A stretch of 64,000 nucleotides of DNA from Pleurodeles waltl (GCF_031143425.1 NC_090445.1:1197004691-1197068690); one strand, 5' to 3'. Positions 13,787-25,961 are shown, numbered from the stretch's first letter. Notes: generated by a model from the letters alone, not told the origin. A program made the numbers and translations.

Positions 13787-13998
13787 TGTAGTGTCCTGAT
13801 GGACATGTAATGAGGCAGCCCCTCCCTGGGGGTTGTGCATATAACCACCCCACACCTATCCATCACTGGTACCACAAGTCAGGTGACCCTGTTAATGTAG
13901 AGGTCTGGGAGCACGAGTCTGAGGCCAGTTGTACACCCATACCACCAGTATTCCTGTCTTAATTTATATTAGAATGTGGGCCGAGGGCCCACAACATA
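13787..13998 (+). repeat. LTR-like repeat, copy 2, cut off by a MITE
   Basis: Same family and orientation as the copy at 7617, starting TGTAGTGTCCTGATGG. Similarity runs to the GTGGGCC...GGGCCC block and stops where the element at 13999 begins. Confidence 0.5.
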
Positions 13999-14306
13999 CC
14001 TGCCAACTTGAAAAAAATGCAGTGTGAGAAGGGGGCATGGCTTTATGCTGAAAACTAACTTTGGGGCCTGTCTGCTCCTGTTCCCTGGCCCCTTTGAACA
14101 TCCTTCTCGCCCAAAAACTAAAATACGAGGGTTGCTACTGATGTCCTGGGGGTTTTCACACCTCCTAATTGACGTTGGCTGCTTACAGCCTCCAAAGAGG
14201 AGCTGAAAATCCACTCTTTGCAGTGGTTTGCAGCTCGCCTTGCCTGCCGCCATGTGATTTCGGCTCCTCACCGGGTGACTGTGTGAGGCACTATGTGAGT
14301 TGGCAG
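13999..14306. mobile_element. MITE with CCTGCCAACT inverted ends
   Basis: Begins CCTGCCAACT and ends AGTTGGCAGG, a perfect 10-bp terminal inverted repeat, and sits inside or next to the LTR-like repeat. No clear target duplication is visible, so the superfamily is left open. Confidence 0.5.
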
Positions 14307-15663
14307 GTCTGCCCTAGCTGGTAAATCTCGTGGCATTGCTCGCTGACTTGAAGCAGAAACTGAAAAACTTGCATTATTCTCTATAGCCACAAGGTGGCAT
14401 TTGCTGCTAATGAAAGTACCCTAAGCAGCAGCAGCAGCCCACATGGTACTTGTTAAATGTTCTCGCTTTTTACTGTAGTATTTGTATCTTCAAGGAACGT
14501 TTCGACACACATTTTAATCTGACTAGAAACCTGCTACCTGACTGTTTTAAGCGTTTTTATGCTTTGTTTAAGAATCCAAGCACAGGTTCTGTGAACAAAG
14601 GGTTTTATAAGATTGATTTATTTAGATATATTTCTGATTATTAACTTTGTCGTGTAATATATCTGGAATTATCAAATCCCCCTTATTCACAGGTAAACTA
14701 GTTTACGTCCTCTCACGAGTACATTGAAGTCATTTAGAAACGGGGCCCCAAAGGAACATTAAGCATCAACGCCGTTACATACCTTTCGCCCGGTAAATTA
14801 CAGTCTCCACCGCAAAGAAGTTCCAGAATGTCATTCACTACTGGTCAACCTTAGGTGCCTCAGAACGAATCATTTTTTCACAATACAAGGACAAGCAGTT
14901 GTATTAACAAACATAAACATCTTGCTAAATCTTGGATATCCTCATCAGCGCGAAACTTTATTGCTCATGTTGTCAGTGCCATCTCCAGTTGCATGATCAT
15001 GCTTACTTTCTCAGTCACTGCATCCCAGAATCCTCACATGGAATTATAGCTTGCAAACACATGACAATCCCTTGCATAATCATACCCATATTTGGGCATT
15101 TAGAATTAATACTTTCATCTCATGTTGAACAATTTAAAGGAGTATAATCTGAAATTCACTGAATGATCTAATAACTCCTTCTTTAGAAGATCAGCCAATT
15201 ATGTCTACCCTATTTACACACCCAAGTATTACAAAACAAATCTCGAAAAATATTAGGAAATGAAAACTTTCACCATAATGGAGTGCATCGATATATTTGT
15301 AATTGTGAAAACGTTCAAGACCATGTTCTTCATACTTAATAAACAGGTTGTAGTGTCACCTTCTTGTAATAGTTTGGATCTGTAAATCTAATAAAAAACA
15401 GAGGCATATCCTATTCGAAAATGTGAAAGAAGGAGTGTTTATGTTTTTTTTTAAGTAGATCCAGGAGTCAACTTTCAATTTCCCGGTAGCAACTCGCATT
15501 TGCTACCACGATAAAACTACTAGTATCACTGCTAAGGGGATTATGTGGAATACGAAGATAAACTCAGGGACAATTGGCATTTTAACAATAAAGGAGCACT
15601 CAGTCAAACTACCCATTAATGTGATACAGGCCTTTCAAGGAATTCATAGTTTTTGTTTATAAT

Positions 15664-15882
15664 CCAAAAACTGACCCTCATAGTGTAAGCTACTTCATTT
15701 TGGACTAGTGCAGTTCTGTCATTTGAGAGATGCAGTAAGATGTGTGGCATCTTGAACGCTACTTGGAGATAAACTGGACCTTAATGTGACAATGGAGGTG
15801 ATCGTACATGATGAGGTTTTGGAAATTGAATAAAGTTGGGATAAGCTCCGTAGTAGCTTACACTATGAGGATCGATTTTTGG
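15664..15882. repeat. Inverted-repeat (MITE-like) unit, 33-bp arms
   Basis: Left arm 15664-15696 and right arm 15850-15882 are inverted copies with only a few mismatches; both contain CTCATAGTGTAAGCTACT or its complement. The 219-bp unit lies just upstream of the hammerhead relic at 15994 and could be part of the same retroelement end. Confidence 0.6.
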
Positions 15883-15993
15883 AGCAAGTAGATCATATGA
15901 AATCTACAATTGGGGACCTATTGGCATTGTGCTAAAGTATAGAGTACAAAGATGAAAAACGTAACATGAAGAAGAACAGCGACCTTACAATTT

Positions 15994-16036
15994 AGCCCTG
16001 ATGAAGCAGTTTATTTCCACAAAATACATGTTGGCT
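15994..16036 (+). ncRNA. Degenerate hammerhead-like motif
   Basis: Reads AGCC (stem I), CTGATGA (core), a decayed stem II region, an AAAT in place of GAAA, ACATGT (stem III), T, then GGCT (stem I). Stem I pairs perfectly (AGCC with GGCT) although its bases differ from the 12.4-kb copy (GGTC with GACT), so the pairing is kept while the sequence changes. Stem II is no longer convincing, so this copy is probably dead. Confidence 0.45.
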
Positions 16037-16329
16037 GTGTTGATTTTGAAATTTCCAACCAGCATTGGTGATCAACACACAAGGAACACAAGGATTAGAT
16101 TCACATTTGAGTAATATGATGCAGATGTTTTTCTGTATTAGGAGGAAATTTGAGGACAATCATGTCCAGAGGATTAACTATATGTTAAAATGGTTTATTA
16201 TAATCGTAGGAAAATGCATGCAGAGTACTTTGTGATGTATATTAAGAATTAATTCTCTTTTGTGTGCATTTTCTAATACAATGTTAAAAAATAATGCAAT
16301 GTCTTTTTTGTGATATACATTTAATAATA

Positions 16330-16740
16330 TCAATTACTTTCCATAGTATTGTGGCCAAAACTGCTGCAAATGTTTTATAAAACCCAGTTGATTAAGAATC
16401 TTCCCCTCTTGCTTTGCCACTGGAGAGTTTCTTAATTGCCTGCAAGACCTAGTTCACAGAGAGTTCGGTTTTGAACTTAGTCCACATCTCTTAGAATAAC
16501 ATATCATTTGGAGTCAACTCAGTCTCTCCCGTAGTAGATCAGGTAGAATCATTATACAAACTTTGATAGAAAGAATTACACTGTTCCAGTATTGACACTG
16601 AATCAGAAACCAGTTGTCCAGTACTATCTTTAATTGATAAAGTCTTACTGAAAGTCCTTCTTTCCCAGAATTTATAGCCAAATACTGGACCCAATGACTA
16701 AATTGATAAATACACTTTCTCTTGCTGAGGTGATACATGC
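16330..16740 (-). pseudogene. LINE ORF2 linker and reverse transcriptase N-terminal remnant
   Basis: Minus-strand frames here match, in order, the linker that follows the endonuclease of L1-type ORF2 and the beginning of the reverse transcriptase, including a VLQAIKKL-type helix and an SGKA block just before a GPDG-like position that is lost. Three different frames are needed to read it, so it is a pseudogene fragment. No catalytic YADD-type motif is visible downstream. Confidence 0.5.
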
Positions 16741-17099
16741 AACTGCAGCTTTTGTTTGCATATGTTGTAATAGATCTGTCTTCTCATTTGTGAGTTAGAG
16801 ATAGATCACATGGGCCTCAGCCCTTCTCAAACTTATTGCATTGCAATGGTCAATCGACAATCATAATATTTGCTCCTTTGTACTGGCATCATCTTCCATA
16901 ATTTTTTATTCCTTAGCACAATATACCTTATATTCAGCCTACTTATGAAAGCTATCAGTGTGTTCCATACCATTTTTGCAGATATAGGTCCAGTGTTATC
17001 TCAATAAATTCTCTTTATGCTGTTACATATACTCCTTGCACTCCGTAATCCCCTTTAAAATTTCCACTGACATATAGAGGCTTGATCAAAGAAGACTTG

Positions 17100-17640
17100 C
17101 ATAGTAATACAAGTTCACTAGTAATACTTAATGGATTATGTCAGAGGAGTTTGTTGGAAAAATGGCTAATATAGTATTAGCTATAACCCTGAATGAAACT
17201 AGAAATATATGAATATGTGAGTATTGTTTATTGAGATAAGAGTAAAATGTAAAAAAATGTTACATTGTCCCTGTATGCCCTCCAAACGTGCACCTTATCT
17301 TGAATCTCCATAAGCCTGACAAGTGCGGTACATTCACCATTTTGTTAGTGGGGAATGGGAGAGTGGTATCTAATTCATGATCCACTATACAATTAAAATC
17401 ACCTCAGAGAATAAATTGTCCAATCCATGTCCAAAGTTTGAAAGTAATTCCATCAAATATGTTAAGCACATCTAAATGTGGATTACATATTGAACAAATT
17501 ACATGATATGACTTTCCATCCATATCGGTGCCATCACCGCCGACCCATTTTATCTGCAGCTGTATTGATAACTTCTCCTCTTTCTGGGTGAATCTTAATT
17601 GCTCCCCCCCATATTGATCCAAGTTGAGTAAAACATACCA
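17100..17640 (-). pseudogene. LINE ORF2 apurinic-type endonuclease remnant
   Basis: The minus-strand frame ending at 17404 runs through a strand-loop pattern. After a stop at the 17400 boundary it continues with GDFNCIVD, the conserved GDFN motif of APE-type LINE endonucleases, and then a tract with VWR, TFF and HIHIFLVS blocks that correspond to the C-terminal part of the domain. The enzyme nicks target DNA to prime reverse transcription. Frame breaks near 17400 and 17300 make it non-functional. Confidence 0.6.
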
Positions 17641-18479
17641 CTACCATGCAATCCAAATGCAGGAGCCACACTCTATCTCTCCAGGCACATTAACCCAGGT
17701 TTATAAATATGACATCTAGCATTTTGTTTCATTATTTAACTCATTTACATTACAGCTTGCAACAAACGTTGCCCCTAAAAGTATATAAAGAACAATATAA
17801 GTGACAAGCATAACCACTTCTAAATTTGAAAAATCTATCCATTGCTTTTTATCCTACTTTCCCAATATTTCCTTGAGTTTGCCTACAACCCCATGCAACA
17901 GTGCCTAAGTTCCACTTCAGCTTTCCCTCCATCTGCCCACATTAATAGATATTTGCTTTAAGGCGTTTTACATGAAGATGTGCTGCTGTTCCCGCTAAAG
18001 AGACTCATGCTGTACCTAGAATCTCGAATAACCTCAGCTTCTGTTACTAAATCATGCTTTAGTTCTGTGTCTATTACTACCTTAGAAATAAATACAGAGC
18101 AGATAACAATTGAACTGTATGATCACATACTTGCATTGGTTTTTCAGTATGCATTTACAGTGGCAGTTATTGCCCAAAGTTCTTGTCATCATGTATGAAT
18201 CTGACTTTTTTTAAACTTCAGTTTTTGTTATATCAGAGTTTGTTTCTTCCTCTGGGCTCACTGTAGGTTTATTTGTCCTTTCTTATTTTCTCAAAGAAGG
18301 AGAGTGCTTCTTCTTCTTCATACAAGATCTTTAGCTCGCCTTGCCATAAGCCTGTGAGGCAGATTTGTTGTACAATCCTAGCTTGTAATTGGCAATTACT
18401 GCACATATCTGTTTATAGCGAGTTGAAGTGTCAAAATCGGGAAAAACCTAATAGGTTAACTCTGTTCGGAACTTAAAAA

Positions 18480-18950
18480 ACTTTGCTTCTTCTACTTTTT
18501 GCTTGTTTCTAACACCCTGAAAGAAATATGGAATTGTACATGGGGGCTTCTTGCTTCCGACTTAAAAAATTGAACTATGTTGGCTTTTGAAGTTGGTGGC
18601 TCACGAATGACATTGCCCTGGTTGGATTTTAATATGAAAGTCTGTATAAAATTATTCACAAACTGATCATGCTCGTAGAGTTTTCCATGTCCTCCGGTAT
18701 TCCAACAAATTGAAGTTTTCATCTTCTGGAGCAATATTCCAGTTCTTCATTTTGTATGCATAATCTTCATCATCCTCCTAAAAACAGACTTCAGAGATCT
18801 ACATTTGCTCTTTAACTCAGCCACTTTTGTCTCAGCCCTTGTGATGTGGTTGGCCATTTTCTCAATTTTTTCAATGATGTCCTGTAGTGAAACTATGATT
18901 TCAGATATTTCCTCCCCTGTTTTCTTCTGAATGTTTTTAGTCTTATGAAC
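18480..18950 (-). pseudogene. LINE ORF1p remnant
   Basis: The minus strand first gives a charged, heptad-like stretch (18840-18950 region, repeated Glu, Lys and Leu). It is followed by a segment typical of L1 ORF1p RNA-binding domains: an asparagine-rich strand, a GIPED-like turn read across a frame change near 18690, a FVNNFIQTF helix, and an IVQF strand. ORF1p is the nucleic-acid chaperone that coats LINE RNA. The reading frame is broken at least once between 18770 and 18690. This is a family-level call from motif order only. Confidence 0.5.
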
Positions 18951-19244
18951 TGCAGTTAATGTTCCCTGTTAATTGGCACACTTTTTTGTGCATCTTGGGC
19001 ATGCTCAGTAGTTTCACCAACTTACTTTTCTAGAACATTTTGTAGAATATTAAGTGCTGATCTTTGGACAGCATATTTTTGATAAAGTATCTTTAAGACA
19101 CATTTATGCATGGTACAGAACCATATGTACATACTTTGTATATATAAAATGAGAAATCTGTCATGTCTTTAAGATGTGTCAAGAAACATGTATGGTTTAC
19201 AGACCTGCAATTACGTAATAGATTTAAGTTAGGAATAAGGGGCC

Positions 19245-19400
19245 ATAGTTATGTCCTGAATTGTGACTCGCAGTTGCGTTTTGCGAGTCGGTAACCAGGT
19301 TACCGACTCGCAAAACGGGAATTGGGCATCGCGATGTGGGTTTCGCACATCGCAAACAGCGAAATTCGCTGTTTGCGACGTTCAAAACCTTTGCTACATC
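19245..19400. repeat. Short GC-rich palindromic repeat next to the SORBS1 exon
   Basis: Contains the inverted pairs TTTTGCGAGTCGGTAAC with GTTACCGACTCGCAAAA, and GCGAAATTCGC. It looks like a fragment of a Harbinger-like or foldback element ending about 200 bp before the exon at 19601. Confidence 0.5.
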
Positions 19401-19600
19401 TGGCCCAAGATGCTTTTAGGAATTCAGATTGTAAAAATGTGTCTTTTCACACCTATGTTAAGTCTCAAAACATAAAATCACGGAGGACCACTTCAGCCTT
19501 GATACGCATGCAGTGAATGGAAAGTATTAAACATTTAACTGTACGTATTCCAAATGTGAGAATAATATTTAAATTTGTTTTTATTTCTTCTTTTACTCAG

Positions 19601-19713
19601 ATATAGCTTCCAAGCCTTATACAGCTACTTACCACAAAATGAAGATGAATTGGAACTAAGAGAAGGAGATGTTGTTGATGTCATGGAAAAATGTGACGAT
19701 GGCTGGTTTGTAG
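19601..19713 (+). CDS. SORBS1: SORBS1 penultimate coding exon (C-terminal SH3 domain, first part)
   Basis: This 113-nt exon encodes most of the third, C-terminal SH3 domain of sorbin and SH3 domain-containing protein 1 (CAP/ponsin), an adaptor at focal adhesions, cell junctions and the actin cytoskeleton that binds proline-rich partners. It is preceded by a pyrimidine tract and AG at 19599-19600 and followed by donor GTATGC at 19714. The first base completes a split codon and the last base is the first of a Gly codon completed at 43250. Visible SH3 landmarks are ALYSY, the acidic RT loop ELELREGD, and DDGWFVG with the ligand-binding Trp. SORBS1, 2 and 3 share this domain; the terminal exon makes SORBS1 the best choice. 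Reading on past 19713 gives a false extension into intron. Confidence 0.93.
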
Positions 19714-20127
19714 GTATGCATCGTATAGGGCCCTCTGAAAGTGTACTTCATGTCTGACTATAATAGTGTATACTTTATGAAGATACTACTAGTTCCTTAA
19801 CATTTCATAATATATGCATGTGTTTTCTTGGGAGGAGTCAGGACCACGGCCCCTGCATTTGGCAGTAAAGCAATTGTTTTTTTAATATTGCACCAGAATC
19901 TCAGATCTATAGAAACAATAACACAAAATGCAGCTCTTTATAAGTAAGCAATGTTTCATTTAAGCAACAAAACATAAAACGGTGCATGAATTATCCTAAG
20001 CATAGTTCAGTGTAAATTATCCTGAGCATAGTTGAGTGTGATGTATGTATAAGTTTTTACGCCGACTTTTGTCAAAATAGGCATGACATTTTTCCCAGCT
20101 GCAATTTTGTGCATAAGCAAAACACCA

Positions 20128-20470
20128 AGGGGCAAATTTATTTAGCCATCACACAACACAGCGCAGTTACAAAAGTTGCTGATCTGCATTGTGTTAAAGG
20201 GAGAGAGCAGAACAGCATCATGCCTATTAAGACATGATGATGCTGCTCTCTCCCTAGCAGTGGCATACTTGCACACTCCCTTGCACAATACTGCAAGGGT
20301 TTCTGCACGATGTCTAGCATACGTTTTGTACTGGAAGGGTATTCCTAGACATATTTTACAAAGGTACCGACTTTGTGTGATGTAAAGTGAAGCACATATC
20401 TGAAATTTGGATGGTTTGGCAATATTTAAGCAGTGCTCCAACTTTACGCTTGCCTTAGGAATGTATCATT
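20128..20470. repeat. MITE-like hairpin repeat
   Basis: Starts GGGGCAAATTTATTTAGC, similar to other elements in the window that begin GGG(G)C...TTTA. The centre is a hairpin around 20200-20256 (GGGAGAGAGCAG...CTGCTCTCTCCC). A related hairpin repeat lies at 30770. The right end is not clear. Confidence 0.45.
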
Positions 20471-23239
20471 TTTGGGCGAAATTAAATCCCTCTCTGCTAG
20501 TGTTAATAGATCGGAATTAGCCCTAAAACTCATGGGTGATGCCCACTTAATGCAAAGTACATTTTATAATTGTTTATGTTGATTTGGATAATACTGCACC
20601 ATTGCAAAGCACACGTAAATTTGGGTCCATATTTTTTATGAGGTTGCTGAGTTTTGAAAATGTTACTTTGTATTCCACTGACACTTTTTTGATTCCATCA
20701 GACATCTGTGACTGACAAATAAACCTCCAAAATGGATTCAGTGATTTTCGTTTTCTCCCCAAGGTAAAAGACAAGCAGCAGCAAAGCCAATAGGCCAAGA
20801 TTTAATCTGGTAACACATGTAAAGACATGAATACACAAGAGTGCATTTGTGCATGTTTTTGTAGTGAGGAACCAACAGAGTGAGAGGCAAGGAGATGTAA
20901 AATAGGTCCTCATGCGTTGTAAGGTGTATTCTTGACTGGAAGTGGAAGAATACACCCAAGCTTGCATTAGGACCGAAAGCATAACTGATAAGCCAAAATG
21001 TCATAGGCAGGTTCACAAGCAAAAGACTAAAAGAGGCTGGTTAAAAAAGGCAGTCTTGAAAAGGGGCAGGCCTTAAGCCCACTGTAACTAAGTAGGAAAG
21101 AATAGGTTGTTTACAAAGCTACTTTATGTTTTCCATGCCCAATGAATAAATGAACATAACAAACAATCCATTTTTTCAAAACTTACATAAAGCATATGTT
21201 TGTAGAATTTATTAAACACAGGTCTTTATTTAGAAGATCAAAAAAGTGTTTGATAATTACATGTTTAAAATGTTACTTAAAGTTCCATTTAATTTCCTGG
21301 TCAGCAGACTTATTATTACAGGGTGAAGATGTTCCTGATGGATTTAATCCATTTTGATATTAGTACAGACAGTAGCAGTGGAAAGTAATTTGTAATATAT
21401 GAAGAATACTGTTTCATACCAGATTCCCCAGCTTTTGAATATCCCCAGTCACCAGACTGTTTCTGAAAATGTTCACAGTAATCGCTCCCCCGTAATGGCA
21501 GGTAGCTCCATTTGATTATACCGCTTTATGCAATCTCCATACTTAGTGTCTCAGAGCTGCATATGGGTGCCACCTCTACAAGCTTGTACCCTTCATCCAC
21601 GCTCTTGTCTGTGTCCAGAGCTCTGCTTCCTACTTTGTCGAAATCTCCTTTTTTTAAATACTGTGTGCCTGAGAAAATAACAGACTTTAAACTGTGCCAT
21701 GATTCAAGGAAGCAGACGTTGGTCACGGCTCAGCATATCATCTGCCTGTGGCACTCTAGGCACATGCTCTCCGATTCACCTGAAGCTAGGTAATGAATGG
21801 TAGGCAGAATTAATCATCATAGAGTATAAAAAGAAAGGGAGGTCACACTCCAAGCCTCTGCACCACTCCAAGTCAAGCACAGGCAGACTCCCACTTCAGA
21901 TTCCTGTCATGCTGTTTGGACAAGTTGAAGATGAATGCAAGAACAAACAGCACCACTAGTTCAAACGTAAGAGTAGTGCAAGGCTTGTGCAAGAAGCAAG
22001 AGTTTTCTCCATCTCATACACCAAAAATCAGACTCCAGCACTATTGTCTAACTCCAAGCCTATTCTCAGGCTAATCCCAATGTACCATAAGTTTTGCAGA
22101 CAGTCATTGACCTAACAGCAGATAGAGGCTCCATTGGTAAGACCGTCCCCAATGCCAGCTGACCACGTACTGCCTTCACTCAGCTCTTTGGTGGTGCAGG
22201 CCCATGCCTCCACTTTGGTACTGCAGGCCTTGTAATTGCCAACCGTCGAGTGTTGACTCTGATTCCAGTGGCACGAGCACAGACTGGTTTTGACGCCCAG
22301 CTCCGATCCAGAAATGAGCTCGGCCTGCACTAGGCCTATGGAACATTATGAGATCCCAAAGTGCAGCATCCAACTCTATATGATCCCCAGCCTCTCCCAT
22401 TGCATTAGTACAAGGGAGGCTGAAAGTCTTGCTCAGATGGGACATTGATATTGTTCAGTGGCTTCAAATGTGCTACATGACAAAGACAACGATGAGGAGG
22501 TGGATAACGTTCCCACTATACTAATGCTGGCTGGCATTTACTAGATCTGCAGAATGCCAGTAGTCATGTCTTTTCCCTGAGACAAAGGTGGACTTTCTAT
22601 GAGCCCCCCACCCCCGCTAAGGAGAGTGCCCTCTTCACAGTTGTGGTCCACAGAGCAGCATAAGTGGTAGACTTTCAACTACCCACAGTAGAATGGTCAC
22701 CTGGTGTAAGCCATGTCCAGACTCACATGTAAGTACCCTATAGCTATCTGTCGTAGATCTGGCACTGGTGATCTGACTTTTTTGACCCAGTATCTGGCAC
22801 CAGAGAGAAGCTGGTATATCAGGCATCTTCTAGTAAGGTGAAGCCAGACACATTCCCCAATATGCCTCTTACAGGAAATAAAAAGGCATCAACACTTTTG
22901 GGAAAAGAGTCTTTTCTTTAACCAGCTTGGCCTTTCAGTTTATAAATACTGTTTACCTGCTGGGATGATCTTTAGATAATTGAAGATGGACAAGCTGCAG
23001 CCAAATATTTATTGAGAGCTGTTTCTGGCATAATAGATTGTGTCGAACATACATTGAGCACCAGTGTGGTGATCTGGCATCATGCATAGATGCGCACCAC
23101 AGGAATCTCTGGGGACTTGCGCCAACCTTGAAGGACATGCCAATCAGTGGTTTCCAACTTTTTATTGAAAAGGCTGATTCTGCATTGTAGCACTTCAAAG
23201 ACATCCATGCAATAGCAAGCTCCATAAGTCTGACTTCCC

Positions 23240-23560
23240 TTGCTCGTCAATTCCACCAGACGTACCATAAGTTCAGAGGATACTCTTGGAGTCTTGTCTA
23301 CAACCACAGAAAGCCCACACAAACTGTGCAGCAGCCATTACAGCCCTTTCACACCACCAAGGAAAGTAGTGAATGACAGGTGTGCTACTACATGCTCCTT
23401 TCCAACTAGTCAGTTCCACCAGCAGTACTGGGAGTTCAAAGGGTATTCTCAGGGTTTTACCTGCTGCCACAGACAGCCCTCACAACATCTTTACAGCCCT
23501 TTCTCAGCCTCTAAAGGATGTGGTGATGGCAGTGGTCATGCACACTACAAAGTACAGCAC
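23240..23560 (+). repeat. Two imperfect tandem copies of about 160 bp, possibly DIRS-derived
   Basis: Copy 1 begins near 23247 (GTCAATTCCACCAG) and copy 2 near 23407 (GTCAGTTCCACCAG). Both continue with matching CACAGA, CAGCCCTTTC and GTAGTGAATG/GTGGTGATGG blocks. The encoded Gln, Phe, Arg and Tyr-rich peptide resembles the low-complexity segment ahead of the DIRS polymerase (compare 49740-49900), but frames are broken. The DIRS link is a guess. Confidence 0.4.
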
Positions 23561-24361
23561 TCTTCCTCCTCGCCCACTGCAACAGCAGCCATACCACTTT
23601 GATTTTTCCTCCCCAAGGAAGGCCCCAAAGGCATAAAAAAGGCAATGGGTGTTACCTGTTTTGCCGTCACTGTGGTTTTCCATCAGTGAGCCAAATTCTC
23701 ACCTGATGCCTGTGCAGAGGATTTCTCTTCATAGGGGCCCTTGTGGACATAGTAGCATTCAAAGATTTTCCACACCTACAGCAGGGTCAGGTCATTGGAG
23801 GTATGATTTGATGTTCAAACCATTGTTTCTACACAGGCAGTTCTGAAGTCAGAAGGCCTCACAGTGGAACCTTCACCTCAAGGGGACTCAACACCAGGCA
23901 GTGAAAGCTGTTGGAATTTGAAAGTGGTGTGACATAAGACCAACTAATGAATTTTGGCACGCAAGTGAATGGAGGAAGCTGGATGTTTCACATTGGGAGT
24001 CGGACTAGCGTCCCACCCCCTGACAGTTTTTTTGTAAAAATTGGTATATAATGGTGCAGTCTTTAAAGTTTCTAGCACAATTTCTGTAATAAGTGGACCA
24101 CAGTTCTTAAAGAACCTTCTAAAGAAAAACTCATATTTCATAGAAATTCTGGTTTGCCGAGTAAGCCTGACCTCCCAGTGGCGTGGCTACCAGGCTGGGC
24201 AGCTTAGGATTTCCTGTTTACAGTACAAAACACATAATACAGACTCATGACTTGCCTCTTGATTCACTAATGACGTTGTCGCCTGGACAGTTCTATTTAC
24301 TGTGATTCATCTGAGGCCACAGCCTCAGATGAATGACCAGTGAGTGGAACGGAGTGAGTTA

Positions 24362-24600
24362 GCGGAGCCTGAAAGTGAGCGCTTTTAGCGCGTCGCATCG
24401 TCCCGCAGCACAGGATCATTCAATCATCAGCAGCAGCAGGGGATTCCCTGTCCCAAGAGCCCCATGTAACTGGAAGGAGCGGAGCCTGAAAACAAGCACT
24501 TTTAGCACGTCACATCGTCCATGCAGCACGGGACACGCGCGGGCGGCACCCGGGCAAAGGGTTGGCCCGTCGGCGCCCAGGCAAAGGGCAGGCCCGTCCG
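24362..24600 (+). promoter_or_regulatory. LINE 5'UTR with duplicated GC-rich unit
   Basis: GAGCCTGAAAGTGAGCGCTT at about 24366 and GAGCCTGAAAACAAGCACTT at about 24482 begin two similar units (each continuing with a TTTTAGC-CGTC-CATCGTCC pattern) some 116 bp apart. Repeated 5' units usually carry the internal promoter of a LINE; that role is inferred. Confidence 0.55.
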
Positions 24601-24715
24601 CACCCGTCTGAGACCGTGTGAGGCTGGGCTGGGCCACCCCGCTTGGCTTTGAGGTAGGAACGTCGGGGGGTTCCATTTGATACCTGAATTTGTGTAAAGG
24701 TGACACTGTCTTAAA

Positions 24716-25961
24716 ATGGGGAAGCGTAAGGCGAAAGGAAGTCCTGTAGCGGGTTTAGTGCAACCCAAACTTCCGAAGCGTCACCAAACATCATACACCT
24801 TCTCAAACTGTGTATCTAATGAGATCGATACCCTGACTGAAGAGGTTGAATCTATATTGAATAAAAAAGAGAAGATTCCACGGAAAGGGTTGAAAACCAG
24901 TACTCTTGTTCCCTTTTTGACCACAAGTCTCCCTTCTAGAGGAACTGTCCCTTCAAATGAAGACCCTTCGCTTATCCTTATATCTCAGCCTGATGGTCAA
25001 AATACAAAATCTGTGGGACTGAGCACGGCACATCGAAGCTCAGGTGACCCCACGCCAGATACTGTGACTGTACATAACATCCCATGTTGAAATCACTTCC
25101 TGCCATTGGAACTGCAGTTCCAAACATGTGAACAAGGGAGCCTTTCCTTAAACTCTTGATCCCCAGAACATCTACTACCTACCGTTCCCTCTCAGGTGGA
25201 GGTGGTTTCTCTCATATTGGGTTTACAAGAAGAGTTGAGGGAATTAGAGCAAGCATTAACAGAAGTATTAAACATCTTGCGTTTAACTAGCTCAACGGGG
25301 GTCACTGTATTTGCACAAAAAGAAGAACCTTCCGACTATCAATATCCTCACCTCTCTGCAACCAGGAGCCAGTGTGAATGCAACTGGCTCTAGTGCTTTT
25401 GCTCGGCCAGTATATAATATGAGAGACTCCCTGGTCAAACCCTATGGTCTACTGTGTTCTAAGGACCATTTTAGAGCCTCGCCCGGGCCACATGTAAAAA
25501 TGATGTGGGACTCTATGGTCACTCAAATATCTCGTATGCATCCTAGCACGAACCATTCACTCTATATGTGCAAGGTACCTCCTTTACATCCAAAGTCGCA
25601 TGAAGATAATTCATCCCTGATAAATAAGGTTGTACATTGGTTAAGACATACCAGACAATGTGGCTCTATTATTTATTCAGACATAATTTTGGCTAAACGC
25701 TTTACTGAAAGGGCAGGCCAATGGGACTTTATTAAGTTAACTTTAGCCAGTCCAAGGTTGGTAATGGGATTGCTATCTATGGAAGCTCGCCATCCCATGC
25801 AAAATGGGTCAAGTATTTGTCTCCAAAGCACTCGACCTGAGAACAGCCCTATGTGGAATGTTATGCCTTCTCACGTAAATACTAGGCCCATAAAGTGGGA
25901 GGTAGCTTACCAGTTAAGTCCCAAAACCAGAGATATGAGTTTACGGGAGGGCGCTTACTAG
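24716..25961 (+). pseudogene. LINE ORF1 remnant
   Basis: The first frame opens at ATG 24716 with a Lys-rich N-terminus (KRKAKG), typical of a nucleic-acid-binding protein. It has a Glu-rich heptad-like segment (residues about 38-55) and stops at 25088. The protein resumes after frame changes at about 25190 and 25311, where a 216-codon frame runs to 25961. The later part has no strong motif I can name. By position it is ORF1, the RNA-binding partner of ORF2. At least two frameshifts or stops separate the pieces, so no intact product is expected. Confidence 0.6.

Larger units (their letters stand above)
16330..18960 (-). mobile_element. L1/Tx1-type LINE, 5' and central part, decayed
   Basis: Read on the minus strand, pieces of both LINE ORFs appear in the right order from 18960 down to 16330. 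First comes an ORF1-like coiled-coil and RNA-binding segment, then an ORF2 endonuclease segment with the GDFN motif, then the start of the reverse transcriptase region. Frames change repeatedly and stops are frequent, so it cannot encode protein. The downstream part of the reverse transcriptase is absent or unrecognisable. It lies antisense in a SORBS1 intron. Confidence 0.65.
1..19600 (+). other. SORBS1: SORBS1 intron (partial), 5' part of window
   Basis: Everything upstream of the splice acceptor at 19599-19600 is read as intron of SORBS1, because the first recognisable exon starts at 19601 and opens in the middle of a codon. I found no other exon of the gene here; its preceding coding exon must lie outside the window or be too short to recognise by eye. 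The stretches 1-3760 and 4095-6740 are AT-rich, without coding signal or clear repeat structure apart from the elements listed separately. 10330-12370 and 12440-13780 look like decayed repeats that I cannot classify. 14310-15660 shows nothing I can name. Confidence 0.75.

Noticed and set aside
19714..19757. Continuation of the SH3 frame past the exon
   Set aside because: It departs from the SH3 consensus exactly at a GTATGC donor, and the true continuation is found at 43250.
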